A stretch of 64,000 nucleotides of DNA from Shinisaurus crocodilurus. Lineage: Eukaryota > Chordata > Lepidosauria > Squamata > Shinisauridae. Every line of letters begins with the position of its first letter. Positions within the stretch are counted from its first letter, which is position 1. The position numbers were made by a program, and so were the translations under genes. Under the pieces are notes generated by a model, which saw nothing but the letters and a program-made list of their open reading frames with translations, was not told the origin of the DNA and did not search any database. Location: assembly GCA_021292165.1 (NCBI GenBank), contig CM037876.1:309578492-309642491 (forward strand). Direction: 5' to 3'. Below are positions 30,470 through 40,717 of the stretch, piece by piece.

Positions 30470-32617
30470 TCCCCCTGGTTTGTTTCAGTGAAGCATCCAC
30501 AGAACTTCTTGGTGCATGGCAAGAATGAGAGCGGAGCTCTGTCCTTCCGCGTGCCCCTTTGCATGCTTACTCGGGAGCAAATCCCACTGAGCTTAACAGG
30601 GTTTGGGGCCTCAGTTGCCATGGTTTTCACTTGAAAGGTCCCGCCTTCCTCTCCCCCCCCCCTTTGCTGGACAACAAGCCATTTAAAAAAAGAACCCCCA
30701 AATGGCCATTTAGCTTCCAATCCATATTTAACTCTCTTGAAATCTCCCCTCTTCTCGGGGACATCATAATTGCCTGATATGATCTTCAAAGGCTTCTGCA
30801 GGCTTTGAAGCGAGCTGCTAAAGTGCCCGCCCCATCGCTTTTTTTCTCTCTTCCAAAATGTTAATAGCTTTGAACCTGAGGGCTAGAGAGAGGCAAGAGA
30901 GGGTTAAAATGAAAAGGGAAAAGAAAGCAAGCAAACTCCTCCAGGGTTAAGCATTATCCTCCCTCAGGTAAACTCTTAAGCTTCTTCAAATGCGTCTCTT
31001 TCGTCCTCTCTTGGTGAGAACACTTCAAATGGGTAGGAGTCAGGCAGTCCTTCCCAGATGGGTGGGGGCCCAGCTTGGTGTGGCCAGGCAGCCTGTCTGT
31101 TGCTCCCGCTGCTCCGGGGGCAAAGAAACAGGCAGATCCGAACGGCCAAACCTTTTTTTCTTTTCCCCCCAGGCTGTATGGATGGCATTCACCCCAGCCA
31201 GGCCTCCGCCTCAGAATCGGTTGCACAGTTTCCAGGCCTGAGTTTTGATCGACACCTGAAAAGTGATCCTGACCATGTGCAGAGTATTTCCTGCCCTCCT
31301 TTTCCCCCACCCCACCCCGCAGCCTGGCTTCAGGCATAGCTGTCACGTAGACCTCTATCCCAGAAATTAGGCAAGTAATAACGTACACGGTGAAGAACGG
31401 ACCTGATACCGTGACAGGGGGCCTGTGAGATTTTTTTTTTTTTTTAATTAGTCACGGGAGGGAGCTCAAACAAGCATCTTTTAAAAGAGAGAATAATCTG
31501 TTGGGCAAAACCTACACCAAACATGCCCCCACCCAAAAGTGAAGGCTGGAGAATACACACAGAACGTAAACAGGAAAAGGCGGCCACCCACAAGACACTT
31601 AAGCTGAAGTCCTTGGATTTAAGCCCAGGGGCAACCCAATCGCCACTCTTCTAAAAAAAAGAAAGGTGCCCAGGTGTGTGAGTCTGGTGTGTGTGTGTGT
31701 GGGGGGGGAGACAGTAACCTGATGGTGACAGAAATGCACTTTGCATACACTCTGATGTTTCACACTTTCCATGGCTCAGCTGGGAATAGGCTCTAGGCCG
31801 GCTTGAATTGAGCCCCTGTGCCAAAGAATTCAATCAGCAGAGCTCCACCGGGTTCAGTTTAAGTTATGTCAGCATCGCTGGCTTATAAGGCTGCCTGGAC
31901 CACTTGAGACTCAATGATGGGGAAAGAGACATGTGGCCAAGGCAAAGCGCATTCCCAACAATGCAGAAGGCTGATCACAGACGCACATGAGCCATGGAGA
32001 GGTGTGTGTGTGATGGAGAGGTTACGGTAGATCAGATCTGGTCCTACTTAAAGTAGCCCCATTAAAATCAGTGAGAGGGTTCCATCCTTACAGGCGGCCT
32101 AGAAATAATTTTAGATAGATATATCGGACTTAAGGTACATTCATGACTAAAAGTCCCAGTGATTTCAATGGGTCTATTCTCAGTAAGACTAAATCTGGAT
32201 CCAAGCCAAGGTCATATCAAAACAGAGAGAACCAAAGCAGAACCGAGTCCGGCCACCTTCACTCCCTGTGTTGGATAGTACACACAGAGTCTTCGTTTAC
32301 AGGGGTGGAGCGAACCAGCCAAAGCCACAATTAAAATCCTCCTGCTGCTCATTTAAAAATAAATGCTAAAAGTTAGAGGTGTGCAGGAAGAGGAGGTCGT
32401 ATTTATGGGAGGGGGAAGGGAACCATTGCCAAAATCGCATTCACAAGAGATTGGGGGACAGGTCTGGCAGGGTGGTGAGCAATTAGGACAATCTAAAAAC
32501 AACAAGAACTCCCACTGCCTGGGGGGGGAAGGAAAGAAAGGAAGAAAGAAAGAAAGAAAGAAAGAAAAGAAAGGAGCCTAACAACCCCACCCCTAGACTT
32601 TCAGACAGAAACAAAGG

Positions 32618-32674
<57 letters not shown>

Positions 32675-32689
32675 TATTGTGTTTACCTT
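30470..32689. other. BMP4 3' flank, nearly transposon-free
   Basis: No gene. Only a short palindromic repeat at about 32118-32205, poly-T (31431-31445), a (GT)n (31685-31702), (GAAA)n at 32534-32573 and (AAT)n at 32618-32674 were seen. The low repeat density contrasts with the flanks and is compatible with regulatory constraint. Confidence 0.5.
32618..32674. repeat. (AAT)n microsatellite
   Basis: About 19 AAT triplets immediately beyond the predicted BMP4 cleavage site. Confidence 0.97.
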
Positions 32690-33166
32690 TAAAATAATGA
32701 CTCACTTTATTTTTTTATCTTTTAATATGTCGTTATAAATATATTTTGTCAAAATATATGATCCTTATTGTCAAAACATTTGCACGTAAAGTCATAAATA
32801 AGGTCAAGGTGAACGGATGGAGGGATTTGTATCATTCGGGGTTGGTTTTTTTGCTGGCGCGCCTGTCCATATGTGTGTGTCCGTGTCCCGGGAGAAAGAG
32901 AAGTTATGATATATATATATGTGTCTGGTGTGTTGTTGGTTTTTTTAACTTTTCTTTTAAAATAAAAGACCAGCCCATGCGAAGAACTGCGGGAAGGGAG
33001 AGCAGGGGAGGAGAAGGCTTTCTCCTCCCCCCACTCCCCCCTTGCCTGTGGATTTGGGGGTGGGGAGTGGGGGCTGGGAGGTGAAAAGGTGGGAGGGGGC
33101 CACGGGGTGGGGGAAGGGAAATGCGTCTCGTCACCACCACGCCCTCTCTTTCTCCCCGGGTCTCCT
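32690..33166 (-). other. BMP4: BMP4 3'UTR
   Basis: About 475 nt follow the stop codon on the minus strand. The distal part (about 32700-32815) reads CACCTTGACCTTATTTATGA, TTTACGTGCAAATGTTTTGA, CATATATTTTGACAAAATAT and GAGTCATTATTTTAAAGG. I recognise this from memory as the conserved end of vertebrate BMP4 mRNAs. The proximal part is pyrimidine-rich and not recognisable. Confidence 0.85.
32706..32711 (-). terminator. BMP4: BMP4 polyadenylation signal AATAAA
   Basis: AATAAA on the minus strand, about 455 nt after the stop codon, inside the conserved 3'UTR end. Cleavage is expected near 32685-32695. The exact site is inferred. Confidence 0.8.
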
Positions 33167-34035
33167 TCAGCGACACCCACACCCTTCGACCACCATCTCC
33201 TGGTAGTTCTTGAGGACCACCTTGTCGTACTCGTCCAAGTAGAGCATGGAGATGGCGCTCAGCTCCGTGGGCACGCAGCAGGCCTTGGGGATGCTGGCGT
33301 TGACCGAGTTCACCAGCGTCTGCACGATGGCGTGGTTGGTGGAGTTGAGGTGGTCCGCCAAGGGGAAGGGGCAGTCGCCGTGGCAGTAGAAGGCCTGGTA
33401 GCCCGGCGGGGCCACGATCCAGTCGTTCCAGCCCACGTCGCTGAAGTCCACGTAGAGGGCGTGGCGGCGGCAGTTCTTCTTGTTCTTGCGCGGCCGCGGG
33501 TGCTTGGGGCTGCGCTTGGCCCTCCGCGTGAGCGGCGACTGGCCCCGGCCGTCGTGGCCGAAAGTGACCAGCAGGGGCCGCAGGCGGGCCCACTCGCCGG
33601 CCTCCAGGCGGGCCCCTTGAGGTAAAGAGCGGCTAATCCGGACATGTTTGCCCTGGTGAGTCTGCGCGGGGTGGAGGTGGAGCACCTCCACGGCCAGCCC
33701 GTGGTTGGGCTGGCCGCCTGCGGTCCATCGGACGACCGCGGGGCTCACGTCGAAGCTCTCCCAGCGGCTCTCGTTGTGATGCACCAAGCGGGTGTCGAGC
33801 AGCCGGGCGACCAAGCCCTCCCCGCGCAAGGGCTTCATCACCTCGTAAATGTTTATCCGGTGCAAGCCGCTGTCCCAGGCCGCCGCCGCCGCCGCCGCCG
33901 CCTCGGGGATCTGCTGTCGGAAGAGCCGCAGCTCCGCGGAAGAGATCGCCTCGCCGGCCGGCACGCTGCTGAGGTTGAAGAAGTAGCGAAAGCGCGCGGG
34001 TGGCTTCTCCGGGCCGGGCACGTGTTCCAGGTGTT
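33167..34035 (-). other. BMP4: BMP4 second coding exon
   Basis: 869 bp of coding sequence. The acceptor is TCTGCAG|AACACC at 34036-34035 and the stop TGA at 33167-33169. It encodes most of the prodomain and the whole mature ligand. A run of eight alanine codons (33878-33901) lies in the prodomain just before [18 protein letters not shown] is very high, so several antisense and shifted frames stay open. Confidence 0.95.
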
Positions 34036-35565
34036 CTGCAGAGGGGAAGGGGAGGTGGCGCGGGCGGGGGGCGGGGAAGAGAAATATGCAACGGGAGAGA
34101 CGTGAGCAGGGGGGAAGACGATGAACAACAAACACAAAGGAGACGACACAATTTGGCGAGTCCAGACAAAACAGGCCGAGCTGGTGGCGGCTGTGCCAGG
34201 GGTCACGCACGGGGCGGGGGGGGCGAGTCGAGGCGCGGAGGAGGGACGGTGCCCCCGCGCCCGCGAAGCGCGCGCGCGCGCGCCCGCACGGCCCCTCTTT
34301 GTGTCCGTCTCACCAGCCGCCTTTCGCAATCTCTCCCGGAAAGAGAGGCCTTTGCAGTCACGCTATCCAGGGTTACTCGGAGGACGGACGCGCCGCTCGA
34401 TTGCGGGGGGGGGGGGGGAGACGGGGACCCGCCAGCATAGCGGTGCCCAGGATCGCAGCTGTGCAGCCCGATCCCATGCCTGTTGAGGCGGAAATCCAGC
34501 TGACCTGAGGGGCCTTAACTTGTGCGTAGGATAGCAGCCCCCCTGAGCACGGTTTTTTTTTACCTGGAAAGAAAGTGGGTCTCACTGCCGGACTGGCTTC
34601 TGATGCTGAGCGGCAGGGCTGCAATTCGACGCACACTTACTCAGGAGTAAACCCCATTGGAATCAGTGGGGCTTCCTTCGGAGTTAGTCGTGCTGCGTGC
34701 ATAGGATTGCGATGCAAGTCAAGTACGCTCTGGGGCAGAGTTCTCACTAAACTCAAGATTATCTTGCACAAAGATCGCCAACGCGGTTGTTGTCTGGGGC
34801 TGGATTCTCTCATCCCCGGCCTCCAGTCGCACCTTCTGACTGAGCATGTGCAGAGCGCCAATCCCCCACCCTACGCTACCATGACCTACGCTATTTATTG
34901 TTTCATTTATGTAGCGCCGCCATCCGCCGTCCCTGGGGCTTTACAGAGTAAACTACGACAAATAAAAAGTGTCTGCCCCGAGGAGCTTGCGATCGCACGT
35001 TGAGGATTCAGGAGCAGGACTTCCCCTGGCAGATGGTCTGGTATTCCCAGGAAGGCTTAAGCCCCAGCACCTCTCCGTATGTGTTTATTGAGAAATGCGA
35101 GGCTCTTCTTCATTCAGGAAGCAAATGCGGCTTAATCCACCGCGAAATGCACCATCCCTGGTTTGCACGCCTCGCACACGCGTCTGGCAGCCTGCGGTTC
35201 CCCGCAGGCATGGCCCCTCACGACAGTTTCATAGATCACAGAGTTGGAAGGAGCCTACAAGGCTATCGAGTCCAACCCCCTGCTCAATGCAGGAAACTAG
35301 AGGAGGGGTCTCCCATCCAGGTAATAACCAGGCTCGACCCTGCTTAGCTTTCCACGCTCAGACAAACTGAGCCAGCGTAAGCCACAGCTGTTGTTGCTCC
35401 TCCGTTCGTTATCCCCACATATCCCTCTCGTCCCCACCTCACACCCCCCCCCCGTCGTCCTTGCACTAGCAGGGTGCAACACACACACCCTCCTTCACGC
35501 GTCCTTGCCCTAGTCTAGCAGATGGGATTCCCCCACCCACACACGTGCACATACTCTATCATGCG

Positions 35566-35596
<31 letters not shown>

Positions 35597-36278
35597 GAAC
35601 ACGCTTTTTTTGTTATTTCCCCTAGCAACACGCATAACTGGTCCACAGCACACTCAAGAGCAGTTGGGTGGACTAAAACAGGATTACTCTGGAGAAAACA
35701 GATTGTGGATTGCAGCGGCTCGCGGCTGCTCCTCTACCAAATATGGCATCCTCGTGCCATCATATGCAGGCAGATGTGTTTTTAAAGATACATTTCCTCT
35801 TTAAATCATCTGCAAACGGTCTGCGTTGGAAATACATGCACGCAAAAGCTTCTCTCTTCCCCCCCCCCCTTGCTGAACTTGGGCTCCCGATTTGTGTCAC
35901 ACACGATGCACCTCAAGCAGGATGAGACTTCTGATTTTTCTTTTGGGGTGGGGGTAGGGGAAGAAGGGACAAACACTAGCTAGGAAAGGAAACATTTGGA
36001 TCCAGTTGCACATCAGCCCTTTCTTCTTTCCTTTCTGAAACAGGCGCAGCTGTAGCAATGCATTTCGGTCATTAAAAAGAAAAGTAAAAATCTTCCTCCC
36101 CTTCCCCGAAAGAAAAGAACAAGCGGGAGCAGTCTTGTTTCGTTTTTAAAGGCGGTGACGCGCGCATTGATATTTCTACATAAACTCCTAAGTTTGGGCC
36201 GGGAAGGGAGGAGGAGCGAGATGTGGGTGGGAACCACAAAACCGGAGTGAATTCTGAGAGAGCGAGAGCCTTAACTCC

Positions 36279-36341
<63 letters not shown>

Positions 36342-37675
36342 GAGTGCCCTACCAAAGGATTATTATTTGATAATAATTACTAATTGTAGGACAACAAAGC
36401 CTACGATCACTCTCGATTGTACGTGTTCTTCTGTCCTCCTTTCTGAAGTGATGGGCACCCTGATACTAAAGCATGCAGAAGTTAACGTTTCGCTTTAAAA
36501 ATATATTTTTTTTAAAAAATAATCCATCAATGGGCCGCTTTTCTTTTTTTCTTTTTTTTGCCATGTGAACGCGTTTCCTCCGGTGCCGGCGTCAGTGCAG
36601 AAATGCCCCCACGGACAGACCCCCAAGTGTTCCGTCTGAGCTGAGATGGGCAAGCCGCGGAAGGAGGAGGGAGGGGTGCGCGGGGGGGGGGGGAGAGAAG
36701 CCCCCTCATCAGGTCTCCTCATAGGTCCACACGCCGGAATAATCCACTCAAAACCGGTTTCAGTCCGCATCCATCCTAGCCCAAGCTCACAACGCGCAAA
36801 AATTACAAGAGAGGTGCGGGGAGGGGGGCGGGAGAAAGCTACTGAGGATGGGAGAGGAAAGAAACTTTTTGTGGGGGGAGGAGAGTCTTTGCCCACCCCC
36901 ACCAAACCCCCCAGCCCCCAGCGTTCCCTGGACTCTTCCAAGCAACGCCTTTTGCCCAAATGCATCCTCCTGCACCCGGGCACGTCTACTCGAAAGTGAG
37001 ACCCAATAGGGTGTGTGTGTGTGTGCGCCGCCGGGGGCTGTTGTGCGATCCCACCGGACCCCCCCTCCTTTTCTGGTGAAATCCTGAACTCCCATCTCCT
37101 CTCTCTCCCCCCCTCCCCCCCAATATTATATATCTGCTGCATGACTCCACGCTCCCATCTGCGGCGCGCCTCCGCGCACAGCCGCCCCGATCCGTCCACG
37201 CGCGCGCAGCCAAGGGAGCCGGCGCGCTCCCCACCATCCCCGCCCGCGACGAACCTTCGTGGTGGAAACTCCTCACGGTGTTGGCGCGGCTGGTGGACTT
37301 CTCCGGGTACCGAAGGCTGAGATCCTGCAGGCTTTCCTCCTCTTCCCCGGACTGGAGGCGATAGAGATCCAACATGTACGAAGGGACGACGGCCGCCGGG
37401 CCGGGCTGGGGCCGGCGGCGGAGGCCGAACATCTGCAGGAGGGTGGCCTCGAACCCGCGCAAGAGCTCATGGTTGGGGAAGGGGCGCCGTGGGGCGGCCG
37501 AAGGGGCGCCTTCCCGCTCCGCGTCGCCCTGGCCCCGCTGCTGCTGCTGCTGCTGCTGCTCGCCGGCCACCTTCTTCTTGCCAGTCTCGGCGGGGATGAG
37601 GCTGGCACGGTCAGCGCCTCCCAGCACCACTTGGCATAACAGGATGACCATCAGCATTCGGCTACCAGGCGTCAT
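33167..37675 (-). CDS. BMP4: Bone morphogenetic protein 4 (two coding exons)
   Basis: Secreted TGF-beta-family ligand that patterns mesoderm, limb, eye and tooth by activating BMP receptors and SMAD1/5/8. CDS = complement(33167-34035, 37255-37675), 429 aa; human BMP4 is 408. Residues 1-20 are a signal peptide ([14 protein letters not shown]). The prodomain includes [20 protein letters not shown] and [16 protein letters not shown]. The furin site RAKR ends at residue 315. The 114-aa mature ligand has all seven knot cysteines and NSTNH glycosylation. [14 protein letters not shown] near the C-terminus separates it from BMP2 ([14 protein letters not shown]). Oddities: Q7 near residue 45 and A8 in the prodomain account for much of the extra length. 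Splicing restores HHE|EHLE. The start is fixed by MTPGSRMLM, the counterpart of human MIPGNRMLM. Confidence 0.97.
34611..34716. repeat. Short palindromic repeat (TTACTCAGGAGTAA type)
   Basis: GCAATTCGACGCACACTTAC, TCAGGAGTAAACCCCATTGG and GCATAGGATTGCGATG match the family at 25517 and 43545. Confidence 0.6.
35228..35390 (-). mobile_element. 5S rRNA-CR1 chimeric SINE
   Basis: The reverse complement reads GTCTGAGCGTGGAAAGCTAA, GCAGGGTCGAGCCTGG and GGATGGGAGACCCCTCC, then a CR1 tail ending CTCTGTGATCTATGAAAC. It is the only named transposon found inside the BMP4 gene. Confidence 0.8.
35566..35596. repeat. (CG)n(CA)n microsatellite
   Basis: Alternating GCGCGCGC followed by CACACA, within the BMP4 intron. 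Confidence 0.9.
36279..36340. repeat. (GT)11(GC)8(AC)12 palindrome
   Basis: 62 nt of strictly alternating purine-pyrimidine, symmetric about its GC centre. Such tracts favour Z-DNA and cruciforms. It lies within the BMP4 intron, about 0.9 kb downstream of the donor at 37254. Confidence 0.96.
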
Positions 37676-37682
37676 GGTGTCT
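37255..37682 (-). other. BMP4: BMP4 first coding exon
   Basis: The acceptor CCCCCAG|AGACACCATG places the exon start at 37682, seven bases before the ATG (37673-37675). The exon ends at CACGAAG (37255). It encodes the signal peptide and N-terminal prodomain with seven consecutive CAG glutamine codons (37538-37558). The long C tract at 37685-37697 is the polypyrimidine tract of the upstream intron. Confidence 0.93.
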
Positions 37683-38149
37683 CTGGGGGGGGGGGGGGTT
37701 GGGATTGAAAGAGGCGGGTGGGGGGTGCAGGAAGGAGGGAAGAGGCAGAGGAGGCAAACAAACAAACAAGATTGGTTAAAGAGGACACCAAAAAACTTTT
37801 TTTTTCCTCCCCCTTCTTCTTCGGAAAGGGAGAAAAACACACAGAGAGAGAGCGAGAGAGCAGCTGGGGAACGCGAGAGAAAAGAGAGGCGCCCCCCCCC
37901 CCAAAGCGCCATGCAGGGCGCTCTTGTATTTACACCCGATTAAGAGAGGGGGGTTCCTTTGCAATTAAACGCCCCCCCATATTCCTTTCCCCCTCTGTTT
38001 TTATGTCTTTGCTTGCCTGACCAACGATCTGTTGTTGTTGTTGTTGTTGTTTGCTTGTTTGTTTTTTAAATGCGATCATGAAATCACCTACTATATTCAC
38101 ACGCTTCTAGGTACAGCATTCTGAAAATCCACCTTTGGAGAAGGGACGA

Positions 38150-38191
<42 letters not shown>

Positions 38192-38849
38192 CGTAACACT
38201 CAGTCAATCGCAGCAGGGCTGTCTGCTTTTACAAACAACAACAACAGCAACAACAACAAAGCGTGGAAATCAATAAAAACACGGGGCGGGGCTGCGAGGG
38301 GGATGATGCCTCGTCTCGTGTGAAGCCCACTTCCGTGCGGAAAGGTCCCTTGAAGTCCACGGGAATGGCCTTTCCAAGCAAGTGTGTCGGTCGGCGGGAG
38401 GGCAGAAGAGGAGCCTTCCGGGCTGCTACTCGCCAACCACTGGGGTCCCAGGGGAGGGAGAGTTGCCTCCGCGGGGCTTGGGAGGGTTTTCTCCAGCACC
38501 TCTCCGGAGTAAGTGCTTTGTGGATCGCAGCGGGTGGTCAAAATCAGGGCTAGGTTGCCCCACCCGTGCCTTAAAGCTGTTTTGACCAACATCTCTAGAA
38601 AAAGGAGAGCTGCACGTTTTAAGGGCCGGCGGGGGGGGGGGCGGGGGCGGTGGAGGAAATAATCTGCAGCCCGATCCTATGGTTGTTTACTCGGAAGTAA
38701 TCCCACTTTGCTCCACGGGGCTTACTCTCGAGTAAGTGTGCAGCGGGCTGCAGCCAAATTATTCCCCCCCAAACTGCTTGAACCCCATGAGTTTTTCAGG
38801 TGGCAAAGAAATTAACGTCAAAGTTGAGAATCCACAACAACAAAAGACG

Positions 38850-38894
<45 letters not shown>

Positions 38895-38996
38895 TTGAAT
38901 CTTTTTTTTTAGCACAAGTATTAGTATTTGCTTTACAACGAGGAATGAGAAAGCTCTACTCACTGACAGAAAGCAAGGCAGATAGAAACAGTCCAT
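37662..38996 (-). CDS. BMP4 upstream ORF spanning a splice junction (17 aa)
   Basis: The ORF is complement(37662-37682, 38964-38996). ATG at 38994-38996 in context AACCATGG opens a frame that crosses the 5'UTR splice and ends with TAG at 37662-37664, 11 bases past the BMP4 ATG in another frame. The peptide is [17 protein letters not shown]. From memory the human transcript gives MDCYYMPCFLSRHHDSW with the same overlap, so about 14 of 17 residues agree. It probably limits initiation at the BMP4 start. Function is inferred; the ORF itself follows directly if the splice is correct. Confidence 0.7.
37683..38963 (-). other. BMP4: BMP4 5'UTR intron
   Basis: 1281 bp. The donor CTGTCA|GTGAGT (38964/38963) is a good match to consensus and the acceptor is CCCAG before 37682. 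It contains (GTT)n (38031-38051), (CA)n (38155-38189), (CT)n(CA)n (38850-38893) and a short palindromic repeat (38664-38756). The splice is supported because the joined text TTTCTGTCA|AGACACCATG equals the remembered human 5'UTR. Confidence 0.82.
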
Positions 38997-39180
38997 GGTT
39001 CTTGACAGCCAGTGTGGAACAGGACTCGTGGAAAAGCTCACGCGGGGAAATCCGGAGTCGGGCCGGCGGAGAGGCGCTCGCTGCTGCTGCTGCTGCTGCT
39101 GCCGCCGCGGGTTGCTTCTTAGGGCTGCTGGCTGGAGCGATCGCCGCGCGCTCCGGAGTGGCTCCTAAAAATGAGTATAT
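38964..39180 (-). other. BMP4: BMP4 5' non-coding exon (5' boundary uncertain)
   Basis: GGCTGTCAAGAACCATGGAC and TGCCTTGCTTTCTGTCA at its 3' end match the human 5'UTR as I recall it. A (CTG/CAG)6 run at 39082-39102 and a GCC run sit in the middle. The start of transcription cannot be read from sequence; 39180 is a nominal limit. Confidence 0.72.
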
Positions 39181-39740
39181 TTGAAACTCCCAAGCAAGCT
39201 GCCGTCGCTTTTCTTCCAACCCCGGGAGAGTCACGTGGATCGAAGTCACTCCTCGCACTCTTCTGTCAATCAGCACAAGCTCCGCCCCCTCCTCCCGGTC
39301 CTGGGATTTACAAGGGGATGTCCCACCCCTTTGGCCTCCAGTCCTTCTCTCCGGAGCTCGCTCGCTCTTTCTTTCTTTTTCCTTCTTTCTCTTTGGCTTT
39401 AGTGGAGTCTGCATGGAACATTTGGGGCTTTCCCAGATGTTCAGTCCAAGCCTCCCCCGACCGCATTGCAACCTTTGCCTTCTAGGAGTCCAGCGAGATC
39501 CCGTTCCACGGGCAACAATTGTGTGCCGCGGGTTGGGCGCCTGCGGGAACTGTCCAGTCCAATCCATCCCTCTTCTAAGTGCACGCCAGGCCAGGAGATG
39601 GGGGCGGGGGCGGGGGGCGCGGTGTCAGCTGGCAAAAAGGAGCCCATGCCAAAGTTGCATCATGGCTAATCTTAAAAGCAAAGGCTAAGGTCCACTCGGG
39701 CATGCCCATCGCTTGATGACGGCACCATCGAGGGACCGCT
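39181..39740 (-). promoter_or_regulatory. BMP4: Probable BMP4 promoter region
   Basis: Upstream of the non-coding exon. It holds an E box (CACGTG, 39233-39238), an inverted CCAAT-like ATTGACAG/TGTCAATCAG (39265-39276), GC boxes (CCGCCCCCTCC, 39286-39296; GGGGGCGGGGGCGGGGGGCG, 39600-39619) and no clear TATA box. CpG-rich stretches extend through 39020-39160. Placement by position only. Confidence 0.5.
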
Positions 39741-39845
39741 CACGCACACACACACGCACACACAGGTAAATAACGGACACGCACGTTGTGACCATCGCAC
39801 GCAGGTTCATCCGTGATGAACCTGCGTGCGTGAATCAGTGTAAAA

Positions 39846-39983
39846 CAGTGTTTCTCAACCTTGGGTCCCCAGATGTTTTTTTGGCCTACAACTCCCAGCA
39901 TGCCCCAGCCAGCTATGCTGGCTGGGGCATGCTGGGAGTTGTAGGCCAAAAAACATCTGGGGACCCAAGGTTGAGAAACACTG
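39846..39983. mobile_element. Palindromic hAT-like MITE (family A)
   Basis: A 138-bp palindrome, CAGTGTTTCTCAACCTTGGG and its inverse, with 8-bp duplication GTGTAAAA (39838-39845 and 39984-39991). It marks the upstream edge of the transposon-poor BMP4 domain. Confidence 0.93.
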
Positions 39984-40044
39984 GTGTAAAACAACGCAGG
40001 GCGCGGGTACTGCTGGCCTCAGACTCGGTGCCCCTGTGGGTGCC

Positions 40045-40162
40045 CTACTCTGGCCTACCCCAGCCTGGCACCCTCCAGATGTGTTGGACCACAGCTCCCA
40101 TCTTCCCCGGCCACCTTCTATGGGGAAGATGAGAGTTGCAGTCCAACATCGGGAGGGTGCCG
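40045..40162. mobile_element. Degraded CCTGG-type MITE
   Basis: CACCCTCCAGATGTGTTGGA and AGTTGCAGTCCAACATC with GGGAGGGTGCC form inverted arms. It is followed directly by a LINE tail. Confidence 0.6.
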
Positions 40163-40163
40163 G

Positions 40164-40231
40164 TTAGAATTTCCTCCTTTTATCCCGGAAGACAATCTTA
40201 CTCGGTCACGAGTGATCGCCTGATGATGATG
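40164..40231 (+). mobile_element. 3'UTR-only copy of the 12835-16815 LINE
   Basis: TTAGAATTTCCTCCTTTTAT through TCACGAGTGATCGCC and TGATGATGATG is identical to the LINE 3' end. An extremely short, 5'-truncated insertion. Confidence 0.9.
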
Positions 40232-40717
40232 ACTAACACCGCACAGCCCTGGCCCGCAGAGAGTGACCCGGGTTCACACAATCACAGAGGAGAAGCAAGC
40301 CACAGTGGCTTAAGTTATTTCCCCATCCCGATCGCCTGCCAGGGGTGGACTGGCATAATAACACACACCCCCGGCAGTGCAGCTGGTCATGTTGTGTGAC
40401 AAGCCACCCAGAAGAACCCATGTCCTGCTGCAGGGTCACTCTGTCGCATAGCACAGCACCCCACAAAACACCCAGGTCACTGCAGTCCCCCACGTGGGGG
40501 GCTGAGAGAAGCCATCTGGCCTTGCCGGCGTGTGCTCTGGGTACTACTTGTCCCCTCTCCAGCACTGGCAGATTGATCCTTGGGGTCCAACAAGAAGATC
40601 ATTAGGCAGCAGGGAGGCCTGCTACAGCCTGAGAGCAGAGTCTAGCGGCGGCCTGCCGGTTTGGCACATGTACGCTATGCACACAACCATGTGCCTTGAG
40701 TGGTTTTGCCTCTAGAG

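Larger units (their letters stand above)
34036..37254 (-). other. BMP4: BMP4 intron between coding exons
   Basis: 3219 bp, donor GTTCGT (unusual at positions +3 and +4) and acceptor CTGCAG. It contains one 5S-CR1 SINE (35228-35390), a palindromic repeat (34611-34716), an alternating GT/GC/AC palindrome (36279-36340), several C or G runs and an AT-rich block (36355-36480) with TAATTACTAATTG. No other gene is seen. Confidence 0.88.

Noticed and set aside
33089..33625. Plus-strand 178-aa ORF opposite BMP4
   Set aside because: Antisense shadow of the very GC-rich second coding exon.
33167..37675. BMP2 as an alternative identity
   Set aside because: The C-terminal [25 protein letters not shown], the N-terminal MLMV..LLCQV.LGGA and [12 protein letters not shown] are BMP4-type. 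The 3'UTR and 5'UTR junction also match BMP4.
38956..39567. 203-aa minus-strand ORF with an alanine run
   Set aside because: It lies across the BMP4 promoter and 5'UTR exon. The alanine run is the CTG/GCC repeat in a GC-rich region. It has no domain and ends within the 5'UTR intron donor region.
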